DNA of 5,845 nucleotides from assembly GCA_003645605.1 (NCBI GenBank), contig QNAY01000098.1:1-5845 (forward strand). Direction: 5' to 3'. How positions within the stretch are numbered: position 1 is the first letter of the stretch; every line of letters starts with the position of its first letter. Made by a program: the position numbers and the translations under genes. Positions 1 through 5,845 of this stretch are shown piece after piece. This stretch comes from Thermodesulfobacteriota bacterium. Lineage in GTDB: Bacteria > Desulfobacterota > Dissulfuribacteria > Dissulfuribacterales > UBA3076. Under the pieces are notes generated by a model. It was not told where the DNA came from and ran no database searches. It saw only the letters and a program-made list of their open reading frames with translations.

Positions 1-115
1 ACGAAAACCCCTCTTTTTGTCATTTCGACCGTAGGGAGAAATCTTTAATGCCTGTATTTTCAGTACGATAAGATTTCTCGCTTTGCTCGAAATGACAGTT
101 TTGGTTAGTTTTCGT
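1..115. repeat. Long imperfect palindromic repeat E1
   Basis: The segment folds back on itself. The outer arm ACGAAAAC (1-8) is matched by GTTTTCGT (108-115). GTCATTTCGA (19-28) pairs with TCGAAATGAC (87-96), and GAGAAATCTT (36-45) pairs with AAGATTTCTC (70-79). A symmetrical 7-base mismatch separates the two inner arms, and a 24-base loop (46-69) lies in the centre. The GTCATTTCGA...GAGAAATCTT motif resembles palindromic intergenic repeats I recall as common in several bacterial genomes, including deltaproteobacteria; that is recall, not a search result. It contains no ORF. It lies upstream of ftsK and could act as a terminator or mRNA-stabilising hairpin for whatever precedes the window. 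Because the outer arm begins at base 1, the element may extend further left. Confidence 0.8.
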
Positions 116-162
116 TCAGACACCAGGTAGATAGACTGAAGGTAGAAGGCTAATCGGGGCAT

Positions 163-198
163 TTGAGCCTTTCCAGCCATTTGTCGTTATAGTATTAT
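163..198 (+). promoter_or_regulatory. Weak sigma70-type promoter candidate for ftsK-rng
   Basis: Two overlapping pairings are possible. TTTCCA (170-175) has a 17-base spacer to TATTAT (193-198), and TTGAGC (163-168) has a 19-base spacer to TATAGT (188-193). Neither is close to consensus at both boxes. Either would start transcription in the A/T-rich leader roughly 35 bases before the ftsK start. The call rests mainly on position between repeat E1 and the first gene of the pair. The rest of the 116-239 gap shows nothing else recognisable. Confidence 0.25.
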
Positions 199-239
199 GA
201 GTAAGAAAGTATTGAAACATCAAATATGGTGCGTATTTA

Positions 240-2423
240 ATGTCCAATAAAACCAAATCAAGGGCCCAAAAAAATACTTCAGACCAGAAAGGAGCCTTTT
301 CCCGGGAAATGATGGGGCTTTTTCTCCTGGCAGGTGCTATATTCACCTGCGCTTCTTTACTGAGCTATTCCCCCGGGGACCCCTCCCTTAGCCATTATGA
401 GCTTAAAGGTTCCAGTAACTGGATGGGGCCTGTAGGGGCCAACTTGGCAGCTTTTTTTATGGAAACGCTGGGGCTTGCTTCATGGTGGATACCGGTAATC
501 CTTACAGCTATGGCATGGTCTCACTTCTGTTCAAAAAAAGATCAACTCCCTTCGTTCCCATTGTTGATCTTTGGCTGGATGGCCATGCTTCTGGCCACAA
601 GTATGGCCTTTGCCCTATCGTCTACGACCGGCGAAGGCACTGCCGTCACGCCCAATGCAGCGAGTGGAGGGATTGTAGGTCTCAGTCTTACTGCTTTTCT
701 TATCAACTGGATCGGAGAATGGGGAACCATATTGTCCGGAGTAGTCCTGTTTATCACCGGCCTCTTGGCTGCAACCACATTTTCCCTGGCAAATATCTGG
801 TCGGCTATCTCTTCAATCAAAAAACCCGGTTTTTTTCAACGAACCAGGGTTCGAAAACCCCCTGGTCGGAACATGAAACAGGCCTCAGAGAAAGACGTCC
901 ACCTTGAAGGCCCTGTACCGGATATCCCCAAGATTACCGAATCTCGGAGGAATTCAGGCAAAAAGGGACAAGATGCTAAAGGGCAGGAGCAATCAAAGTT
1001 TCAAATAAGCCCGGTTGCAGGGGATTTTTCTCTGCCGCCCTTGACCTTACTGAATGACCCGCCGGAAGAAAATGAGGAAATAGACAAAGAGATCTATCTC
1101 TCTAATGCCCGGTTGCTTGAGAAAAAACTCCTGGATTTTGGAGTTGCCGGAAACGTTGTAGAGATATGTCCCGGACCGGTTGTTACAATGTACGAATATT
1201 CGCCTGCTCCGGGGATTAAGATCAACAAGGTGGCATCCCTTGCTGATGACCTGGCCCTGGCCCTCAGGACCCACAGCGTCCGGATAGTTGCCCCTATTCC
1301 AGGCAAGGCGGTTATCGGTATCGAGCTGGCAAACACAACCAGACATATAATCTATTTAAAGGAAATCCTTTCGAGCAATATTTTTCAAAAAACTGGGGGA
1401 AGGCTCCCCCTGACTCTTGGACAGGATATTGTGGGTCAGCCTGTGGTTACAGACCTCACCAAAATGCCTCATCTGCTGATCGCAGGTGCCACAGGTACTG
1501 GAAAAAGTGTGGGGCTTAATGCCATGATCTGTTCTCTCCTTTATGGCCATCATCCCGACAAACTGAGGTTCCTTATGATAGATCCCAAGAGGATAGAGCT
1601 TTCCCTCTACGACGGGATCCCTCACCTTTTACATCCGGTTGTAAGCGAACCCAAAGAGGCCACAAGGGCCTTGAGATGGGCGGTGATGGAGATGGAACGT
1701 CGCTATCAGCTCCTTGAAGAGGCCCAGGCAAGAAACCTCCAGGGATACAACAAAACCGCCGAAGAGCCCCTCCCCTACCTGATAATCATCATAGACGAGC
1801 TGGCAGACCTGATGATAGTCTCCTCCAAGGAAGTGGAGTCAGCAATCACACGTCTTGCTCAGATGGCAAGAGCCGCTGGAATTCATCTCATCGTGGCCAC
1901 TCAGAGGCCGTCAGTTGATGTACTTACAGGCCTTATCAAGGCAAACTTTCCTGCCCGGATTTCCTTTAAGGTTTCATCCAAAGTGGATTCCCGGACCATA
2001 CTGGACGTTATGGGAGCTGAAAGGCTCCTCGGAATGGGGGACATGCTCTTTCTGCCTCCAGGATCTTCGGCCCTGGAGCGCATCCACGGGGCCTATGTGT
2101 CTGAAAAGGAAATAGTCCGGGTAGTGGAGTTCCTTAAGGCCCAGGGTGAGCCCGATTATGATCAGACGGTGATTGAACCTATCCCCGGAGAAGAGGATTC
2201 TGAAACATCGGATCCGGGCGGGGAGTCGGTTGACGATAAATATGACGAAGCCGTTGAGATGGTCACCCAGACCGGCCAGGCATCCATATCCATGCTCCAG
2301 CGCAGGCTCCGTGTGGGCTACAACCGGGCAGCCAGAATGATAGAACAGATGGAACATGCCGGGGTGGTGAGCCCCACAGACAACATGGGACGCAGGCACG
2401 TCCTTGTTCGCAAGTACGAATAA
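240..2423 (+). CDS. ftsK: FtsK/SpoIIIE-family DNA translocase
   Basis: A membrane-anchored, ATP-driven dsDNA pump at the division septum that clears and aligns chromosome termini and activates XerCD-dif recombination in its family. The 727 residues show the full compact architecture, close to SpoIIIE (787) and much shorter than E. coli FtsK (1329). Residues 24-180 hold four or five hydrophobic segments (about 24-43, 64-94, 106-127, 144-180) with the family motif YSPGDPS at 43-49. A charged linker of only about 90 residues follows. The RecA-like motor has Walker A GATGTGKS (416-423), Walker B IIIIDE with D519/E520, and ATQRP (553-557). The C-terminal winged-helix gamma domain, which reads KOPS-type DNA, covers about 665-725. 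The ATG at 240 is preceded by a weak GGTG (228-231) at 8 bases. The alternative Met24 would start directly at the first membrane helix, so 240 is preferred. Identity is firm; the exact start is less so. Confidence 0.97.
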   Translation: MSNKTKSRAQKNTSDQKGAFSREMMGLFLLAGAIFTCASLLSYSPGDPSLSHYELKGSSNWMGPVGANLAAFFMETLGLASWWIPVILTAMAWSHFCSKKDQLPSFPLLIFGWMAMLLATSMAFALSSTTGEGTAVTPNAASGGIVGLSLTAFLINWIGEWGTILSGVVLFITGLLAATTFSLANIWSAISSIKKPGFFQRTRVRKPPGRNMKQASEKDVHLEGPVPDIPKITESRRNSGKKGQDAKGQEQSKFQISPVAGDFSLPPLTLLNDPPEENEEIDKEIYLSNARLLEKKLLDFGVAGNVVEICPGPVVTMYEYSPAPGIKINKVASLADDLALALRTHSVRIVAPIPGKAVIGIELANTTRHIIYLKEILSSNIFQKTGGRLPLTLGQDIVGQPVVTDLTKMPHLLIAGATGTGKSVGLNAMICSLLYGHHPDKLRFLMIDPKRIELSLYDGIPHLLHPVVSEPKEATRALRWAVMEMERRYQLLEEAQARNLQGYNKTAEEPLPYLIIIIDELADLMIVSSKEVESAITRLAQMARAAGIHLIVATQRPSVDVLTGLIKANFPARISFKVSSKVDSRTILDVMGAERLLGMGDMLFLPPGSSALERIHGAYVSEKEIVRVVEFLKAQGEPDYDQTVIEPIPGEEDSETSDPGGESVDDKYDEAVEMVTQTGQASISMLQRRLRVGYNRAARMIEQMEHAGVVSPTDNMGRRHVLVRKYE

Positions 2424-2427
2424 TTTT

Positions 2428-3960
2428 ATGAATGCCGAACTCATCATCAACGTCACTCCCTGGGAAACAAGGGTCGCCTTATTGGAAAACGGCTCTGTTG
2501 TGGAATTCCAGGTAGAGCGGGTAGCCGAGCGGGGATATGTGGGAAATATCTACAAAGGACGTGTTGTAAGGGTCCTTCCCGGGATGCAGGCCGCTTTTGT
2601 AAATATTGGGCTCGAACGTACGGCCTTTTTATATGTGACGGATGTCTACGACCACCTTTCCGAATTTGAATTGATGCTTGGTAAGAGCGAGGCCGAGGAA
2701 AGCCATTTAGCACATTTTACCGCTGAGGAAGATCACCCCCTGCACTACACCCCACCATCTTTCAGGATAGAGGACCTGCTTCACGAAGGTCAGGAAATCC
2801 TGGTCCAGGTAGCCAAAGATCCCCTGGGAAGCAAGGGCGCCAGGGTCACTTCCCACATCTCATTCCCAGGTAGACACCTGGTGCTCATGCCGACCATGAA
2901 TCACATGGGGATCTCTCGAAGGATCGAAGACGAGTCTGAGCGTAAACGTCTAAAAGAAATGATAGATTCACTACGTCCAAATGGCTTCGGATTTATAGCC
3001 AGAACAGCAAGTGAAGGCGCTACTGCGGAAAACATCCAGGCCGAGATGAAATTTCTCTTTCACCTCTGGACAAATATCCAAAGAAGGGCTGAAAGCCTTC
3101 ACTGCCCGAGTCTTGTCTATGAAGACCTGGATATTACTCTCAGGGTAGTAAGGGACCTGTTTACCTGTGATGTAAAACGGCTGGTGGTTGACTCAAGCCC
3201 CGCCCATGAGCGTATTCTGGCCTTTATTGAGACCTTTGCCCTTCACCTCCGGCCCAGTGTCGAACTTTATAAGCAGTCAATGCCTATCTTTGATGCCTTC
3301 GGCATTGAAGTAGAATTGTCAAAGGCCCTTCGTAAAAAAGTGTGGCTGAAATCCGGCGGATACATACTCATAGAGACCACTGAGGCACTCATAGCCATAG
3401 ATGTCAACACAGGAAAATACGTAGGAAAACGTCACCTGGAGGACACTATTCTTAAGACAAACCTTGAAGCGGCTAAGGAGATCGCCTATCAGCTCCGACT
3501 CAGAAACATGGGAGGTCTGATTATAATCGATTTTATAGATATGGAGAATGCAGCAAACAGAGAAGATGTGTTTAAGACCCTCAAAGAGGCCATTAAAAAG
3601 GACAGGAGCAAGACCAACATCCTGCGAATATCAGAAGTCGGCCTTATCCAGATGACCAGAAAGCGAAACAGGGAGAACCTGCACCATGTACTCTGCGAAC
3701 CCTGCTTCTACTGTGATGGGACCGGCGAACTTAAATCTAAAAGGACCCTGTGCTACGAAATTTTCTACCGGATACAGCGAGAGACAATACATGATGACAG
3801 CACCGGCATACATGTCCTTGTCCATCCCAAGATAGGAGAAATGCTCTTTAAGGAAGAGGCTCATAATGTGGAACTATTGGAAAAATCCCTTGAGAGGGAA
3901 ATCACGATTGTCTCAAAACCTGAGTTCCACTTGGAACAGTATAAAATTAAATACCTATGA
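2428..3960 (+). CDS. rng: Ribonuclease G (RNase E/G family)
   Basis: A cytoplasmic, Mg-dependent endoribonuclease that matures rRNA 5' ends and starts mRNA decay. The 510 residues compare with 489 in E. coli RNase G and align along the whole length, from MNAELIINVTP to a matching C-terminus EQYKIKYL. There is no RNase E-type degradosome scaffold. The S1 RNA-binding domain starts near VGNIYKGRV (38-46) and is split by an acidic, His-containing insert at about 74-113. Catalytic metal-binding aspartates are D325 (IAIDVNTGK) and D368 (IIIDFIDM), with the family's 43-residue spacing. The Zn-link cysteines that join two protomers are C426 and C429 in CEPCFYCDGTG. The ATG at 2428 matches the N-terminus of E. 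coli RNase G and lies 4 bases after the ftsK stop with no clear Shine-Dalgarno, which suggests translational coupling. A TTG at 2404 would add eight unconserved residues and is not favoured. The stop codon lies inside the left arm of repeat E2. Confidence 0.95.
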   Translation: MNAELIINVTPWETRVALLENGSVVEFQVERVAERGYVGNIYKGRVVRVLPGMQAAFVNIGLERTAFLYVTDVYDHLSEFELMLGKSEAEESHLAHFTAEEDHPLHYTPPSFRIEDLLHEGQEILVQVAKDPLGSKGARVTSHISFPGRHLVLMPTMNHMGISRRIEDESERKRLKEMIDSLRPNGFGFIARTASEGATAENIQAEMKFLFHLWTNIQRRAESLHCPSLVYEDLDITLRVVRDLFTCDVKRLVVDSSPAHERILAFIETFALHLRPSVELYKQSMPIFDAFGIEVELSKALRKKVWLKSGGYILIETTEALIAIDVNTGKYVGKRHLEDTILKTNLEAAKEIAYQLRLRNMGGLIIIDFIDMENAANREDVFKTLKEAIKKDRSKTNILRISEVGLIQMTRKRNRENLHHVLCEPCFYCDGTGELKSKRTLCYEIFYRIQRETIHDDSTGIHVLVHPKIGEMLFKEEAHNVELLEKSLEREITIVSKPEFHLEQYKIKYL

Positions 3961-4084
3961 TTCCGCTGAAAATACCCCATCTGCGGCGTTGCTTCAATTT
4001 CCTCGTCACTGCGGCGTACGCGAGTACGCCTCATTCCTCGGAAATCTCGCGCCTTGCATCTGGAGCATTTTGAGCGGAATCATA
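3956..4084. repeat. 129-bp palindromic MITE-like repeat E2
   Basis: It is bounded by perfect 12-bp inverted ends, TATGATTCCGCT (3956-3967) and AGCGGAATCATA (4073-4084). Pairing continues inward imperfectly: AAAAT (3969-3973) with ATTTT (4067-4071), CTGCG with wobble partners, ATTTCC (3997-4002) with GGAAAT (4040-4045). The centre is GGCGTAC/GTACGCC (4013-4019, 4024-4030). It has no credible coding content. Both ends begin with TA, as expected of a Tc1/IS630-type TA target duplication, though a palindromic end would give the same pattern. Its left arm supplies the TGA stop of rng. RNA from this region would fold into a long hairpin that could terminate or stabilise the ftsK-rng transcript. The U-run GACTTTTTAC at 4091-4100 is too far from the stem for a textbook terminator. 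Confidence 0.85.
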
Positions 4085-4115
4085 TTTCAGGACTTTTTAC
4101 AGTATGATCACCTGT

Positions 4116-4120
4116 GAGGA
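4116..4120 (+). promoter_or_regulatory. Shine-Dalgarno that sets the methionine synthase-like start
   Basis: GAGGA lies 5 bases before ATG 4126. It overlaps the alternative GTG start at 4114, which has no ribosome site of its own, so ATG 4126 is chosen. Confidence 0.75.
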
Positions 4121-4125
4121 ACAAA

Positions 4126-5217
4126 ATGACCTTTAAACCCAATGCATTACCAACACTGATTGGAAGTCTGCCCCTCTCGGACCACCAGGAAGCCACCAGG
4201 CTTATCCTGGAGTATATGCCTGAAATTCCGCTATGGGCCCAGCTACCGGGGTATCCGGAGGAAAGGCTCCTTTCCCAGTTTACAGAAGGTCTTCCCGGAA
4301 TACGGGGAGAGGGAGATTCCCTCCATTTTGACACGGAAGATCCGGCCTTTGAGCAAGAGCTCCTCTCCTTCTATGAACAGTACCTGGGGGTCACTGAGGC
4401 AGGGCTATCTCTGAAACAATCCATCTTTGCCTTTTCCGACAAAACCGGACGCGGTTTCAAGGCATTTCTTGAAGCGATCCCACAGGCCGGCTCCAAGCCT
4501 GTTGCCCTCAAAGGCCAGATCACAGGTCCCTTTACTATGTTGAGCGGCCTTAAGGACAAGTCGGGTCGCCTGGCTTTCTTCAATCCTCAACTTCGTGAAG
4601 TGATAGTCAAGGCCATCGCCCTCAGGGCCAGATACCAGGTAGAAGAGATGAGGGCCCTGGGCCATGAGGTAATCCTGTTCCTGGATGAGCCTGCGCTTGC
4701 CGGATTCGGGTCCTCTGCTATGGTCGGCGTCACAAAGAAAGATGTAATTTCCGACCTGACTGAGGTAATTGATACTGTACAACAGGCAGGCGGTATCCCA
4801 GGTATTCACGTATGCGCAAACACGGATTGGTCCGTGATCCTGGAAACTTCGGTGGATATCCTGAGTTTCGATGCCTATGGCTTTTTTGACCGCATAGTCC
4901 TGTATAAGGAACAACTGTCGGATTTCCTGAAAAAAGGAAAGATAATCGCATGGGGCCTTGTTCCGACATTAAACGAAGAAGACCTGATAAGAGAAGATGT
5001 TTCAAGTCTAAAGACCCTGTGGGACGAGCAGATAAAACAGTTAGGCATAGATCCGGAAATGGTGAAGAAGCAGGCGCTCATTACTCCAAGTTGTGGCACT
5101 GGGCTACTGTCTCGCGAGCTCTCTATCCGCGTCCTGATGCTTACAAGGGATCTTTCAAGGGCCATAAGGAGTAAGCGTTCACAGGGCACCGCATCTGCTT
5201 CGTTGTCGGGCACTTGA
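4126..5217 (+). CDS. Single-domain MetE-like methionine synthase (UROD/MetE superfamily)
   Basis: Probably a zinc-dependent methyltransferase that makes methionine from homocysteine. The 363 residues correspond to the catalytic C-terminal half of MetE; the N-terminal half of the usual 750-residue enzyme is absent. Visible MetE motifs are IGSLP (12-16; MetE IGSFP, homocysteine site), KGQITGPFT (129-137; MetE LTGPVT) and DEPAL from D187 (MetE IDEPAL). The predicted zinc ligands are H228 and C230 (HVC) and C323 (PSCG), with D249 where MetE has Glu. Spacings are close to E. coli MetE (D599, H641, C643, E665, C726). Stand-alone cores of this type are known as folate-independent methionine synthases that take methyl groups from corrinoid proteins; applying that here is inference. 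Another methyltransferase of the superfamily remains possible. The last 15 residues (353-367 counted from GTG 4114, 349-363 here) are encoded by repeat E3, so the native C-terminus has probably been altered. Confidence 0.75.
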   Translation: MTFKPNALPTLIGSLPLSDHQEATRLILEYMPEIPLWAQLPGYPEERLLSQFTEGLPGIRGEGDSLHFDTEDPAFEQELLSFYEQYLGVTEAGLSLKQSIFAFSDKTGRGFKAFLEAIPQAGSKPVALKGQITGPFTMLSGLKDKSGRLAFFNPQLREVIVKAIALRARYQVEEMRALGHEVILFLDEPALAGFGSSAMVGVTKKDVISDLTEVIDTVQQAGGIPGIHVCANTDWSVILETSVDILSFDAYGFFDRIVLYKEQLSDFLKKGKIIAWGLVPTLNEEDLIREDVSSLKTLWDEQIKQLGIDPEMVKKQALITPSCGTGLLSRELSIRVLMLTRDLSRAIRSKRSQGTASASLSGT

Positions 5218-5280
5218 AGTACAGGAAGTACGTCTGCGTACCCGTACGCCTCGCATATGCAGCACCCTGTAAACGCTTAC
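5171..5280. repeat. 110-bp palindromic repeat E3 overlapping a gene end
   Basis: GTAAGCGTTCACAGGG (5171-5186) pairs with the inverted copy at 5265-5280 in 15 of 16 positions. The stem extends through GCATCTGC (5191-5198) against GCATATGC (5253-5260); overall 23 of 28 positions pair. The centre (5199-5252) is rich in GTAC. The element starts inside the methionine synthase-like gene and contains its TGA stop (5215-5217). No clear target duplication flanks it. It shares core motifs with E2: CATCTGCNNCGTTG at 5192-5205 and GTACGCCTC at 5244-5252. It may also work as a 3' hairpin for the upstream mRNA. No transposase is nearby, so if it moves it does so in trans. Confidence 0.85.
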
Positions 5281-5287
5281 AGATCGA

Positions 5288-5449
5288 ATGTTGAATGTGA
5301 ACATACTACGTGATTTTCTGGAAGACTATAAGGCGGGCATAGTAACGCTCTGGGAGGCAGCTCAGCGCTGTAACCTGTCGTCATGAGAAATGATTCAGGA
5401 AGTAAGACGTGCCCACATCCCAGAAAGGGAAAAGGACAATAAGCAATGA
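5288..5449 (+). pseudogene. Remnant of a UPF0175-like small DNA-binding/antitoxin-type protein
   Basis: The frame from ATG 5288 reads MLNVNILRDFLEDYKAG, then TLWEAAQRCNLSS, then TGA (5384-5386), then EMIQEVRRAHIP and a second stop at 5447-5449. The pattern LWEAA-R--NLSxWEM-xEVRR matches the helix-turn-helix part of UPF0175-type proteins, often found as antitoxin-like partners. The in-frame TGA sits where the family has a conserved Trp (TGG), so a single G-to-A change explains it. The N-terminal segment usual for the family is absent (repeat E3 lies directly upstream), and the C-terminus ends early. No Shine-Dalgarno or toxin partner is visible. The family assignment rests on recalled motif similarity over about 50 residues. 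It could also be an expressed 32-residue peptide, which seems less likely. Confidence 0.55.
5431..5436 (+). promoter_or_regulatory. Shine-Dalgarno of the glucokinase gene
   Basis: AAAGGA lies 9 bases before ATG 5446. This supports 5446 as the original glk start even though the frame is interrupted shortly after. Confidence 0.6.
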
Positions 5450-5845
5450 AAGTCATTGCCGGAGACATCGGGGGTACTAATGCCCGTGTTGCCATTATAG
5501 AGAGATAAAATCCTTTTTGAGAAGCACTATCCATCAAGGGACTTTGATAAATTCGAAGATGTCTTTGCGGTTTTTGTAGAGGACGCACCCGAACCGCTCC
5601 CTTCCTGTGCATGCATGGCTGTTGCCGGGGTAGTGGAGGGAAACCGGGTTGAGGCCACAAATATCCCATGGACTATTGACGGTCACGACCTGAAAAAGCG
5701 CTTCGGCCTGGAAACCCTTTATCTTATAAATGATTTCGAAGCCGCTGCATGGGGTATTACCGTCTTACATAAAGACCAACTGGTCCAAATCGGTGGGGGA
5801 AAGCCGATATCAAACGGTCCCAAGGCCATACTGGGCGCTGGTACA
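5446..5845 (+). pseudogene. glk: Glucokinase (Glk family), frameshifted and cut by the window end
   Basis: Glucokinase phosphorylates glucose with ATP to glucose 6-phosphate in the cytoplasm. The first frame reads MKVIAGDIGGTNARVAIIER and stops at TAA 5506-5508. It contains the phosphate-binding motif GDIGGTNAR. The rest continues in another frame from GAT 5504: DKILFEKHYPSRDF, then VAGVV, TNIPW, LINDFEAAAWGI and ILGAGT at the window edge, matching E. coli Glk in order. The Asp of INDF (codon 5732-5734) is the catalytic base. One extra base near 5503-5505, or two missing bases, restores a single frame. No start codon in the second frame would retain the nucleotide-binding motif; its first ATG is at 5615. 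So the gene is broken as written, by true mutation or by sequence error. The ATG overlaps the stop of the upstream remnant (ATGA). The 3' part lies outside the window. Confidence 0.85.

Noticed and set aside
197..250. 17-codon leader-like frame MSKKVLKHQIWCVFNVQ overlapping the ftsK start
   Set aside because: It has no ribosome site and no attenuator-like hairpin or residue bias; a frame this short is expected by chance.
2404..2427. Alternative TTG start for rng
   Set aside because: It would add MFASTNNF, absent from RNase G proteins, whereas ATG 2428 gives the standard N-terminus.
1974..2456. 160-codon minus-strand open frame across the ftsK end
   Set aside because: It is antisense to the conserved FtsK motor and gamma domain and shows no motifs.
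3866..4117. 83-codon + frame covering the rng end and E2
   Set aside because: It reads through the rng 3' end out of frame and through a palindromic repeat. Only its final segment is of interest, because removing E2 would put it in the rng frame.
4114..4125. Alternative GTG start for the methionine synthase-like gene
   Set aside because: The GAGGA ribosome site overlaps it and is correctly spaced for ATG 4126.
4405..4914. 169-codon minus-strand open frame inside the methionine synthase-like gene
   Set aside because: It is fully antisense to a gene with conserved MetE motifs and resembles no known family.
5384..5386. TGA as a selenocysteine codon
   Set aside because: The family has Trp here, not Cys, and no SECIS-like hairpin is evident just downstream.
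5500..5512. Programmed frameshift regulating glucokinase
   Set aside because: No slippery heptamer, internal Shine-Dalgarno or stimulatory stem is visible, and Glk is not known for recoding.
5277..5669. 130-codon open frame on the minus strand across E3, the remnant and glk
   Set aside because: It runs antisense to clear Glk homology and has no recognisable motifs; its product is Pro- and Cys-rich, as expected of a shadow frame.

Overview
The window looks like a chromosomal, vertically inherited stretch of an anaerobic Gram-negative bacterium, most likely of the former Deltaproteobacteria (Desulfobacterota or relatives). This is inferred from three things: the compact FtsK beside an RNase G, a short single-domain MetE-like methionine synthase, and long imperfect palindromic repeats in nearly every gene gap. 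Every gene that can be supported lies on the + strand.

Layout. Positions 1-115 are a long palindromic repeat (element E1), followed by a short leader with a weak promoter candidate. ftsK (240-2423) encodes a membrane-anchored DNA translocase. Four bases later comes rng (2428-3960), an intact RNase G. A second palindrome (E2, 3956-4084) starts inside the rng stop region. Next is a single-domain cobalamin-independent methionine synthase relative (4126-5217), preceded by a good Shine-Dalgarno sequence. A third palindrome (E3, 5171-5280) runs into that gene's 3' end and encodes its last 15 residues. After it lie two damaged reading frames: a remnant of a UPF0175-like small protein (5288-5449), broken by TGA where a Trp codon is expected, and the first part of a glucokinase gene (5446 to the window end), frameshifted after about 19 codons.

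How they fit together. ftsK and rng are so tightly spaced that they are probably co-transcribed and translationally coupled. If E2 is removed on paper, keeping one TA, the rng frame runs on for ten codons and stops on the Shine-Dalgarno sequence of the next gene. The three genes may therefore once have formed a tight operon that E2 later split. The products serve unrelated housekeeping roles: chromosome segregation, RNA processing, methionine synthesis and sugar phosphorylation.

No new multi-gene system is evident. The unusual content is the repeat elements reshaping gene ends, the two lesions within about 125 bases near the right end, and the Asp in place of Glu at a predicted zinc ligand of the methionine synthase relative. 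No tRNA, rRNA, CRISPR array or transposase gene was seen.
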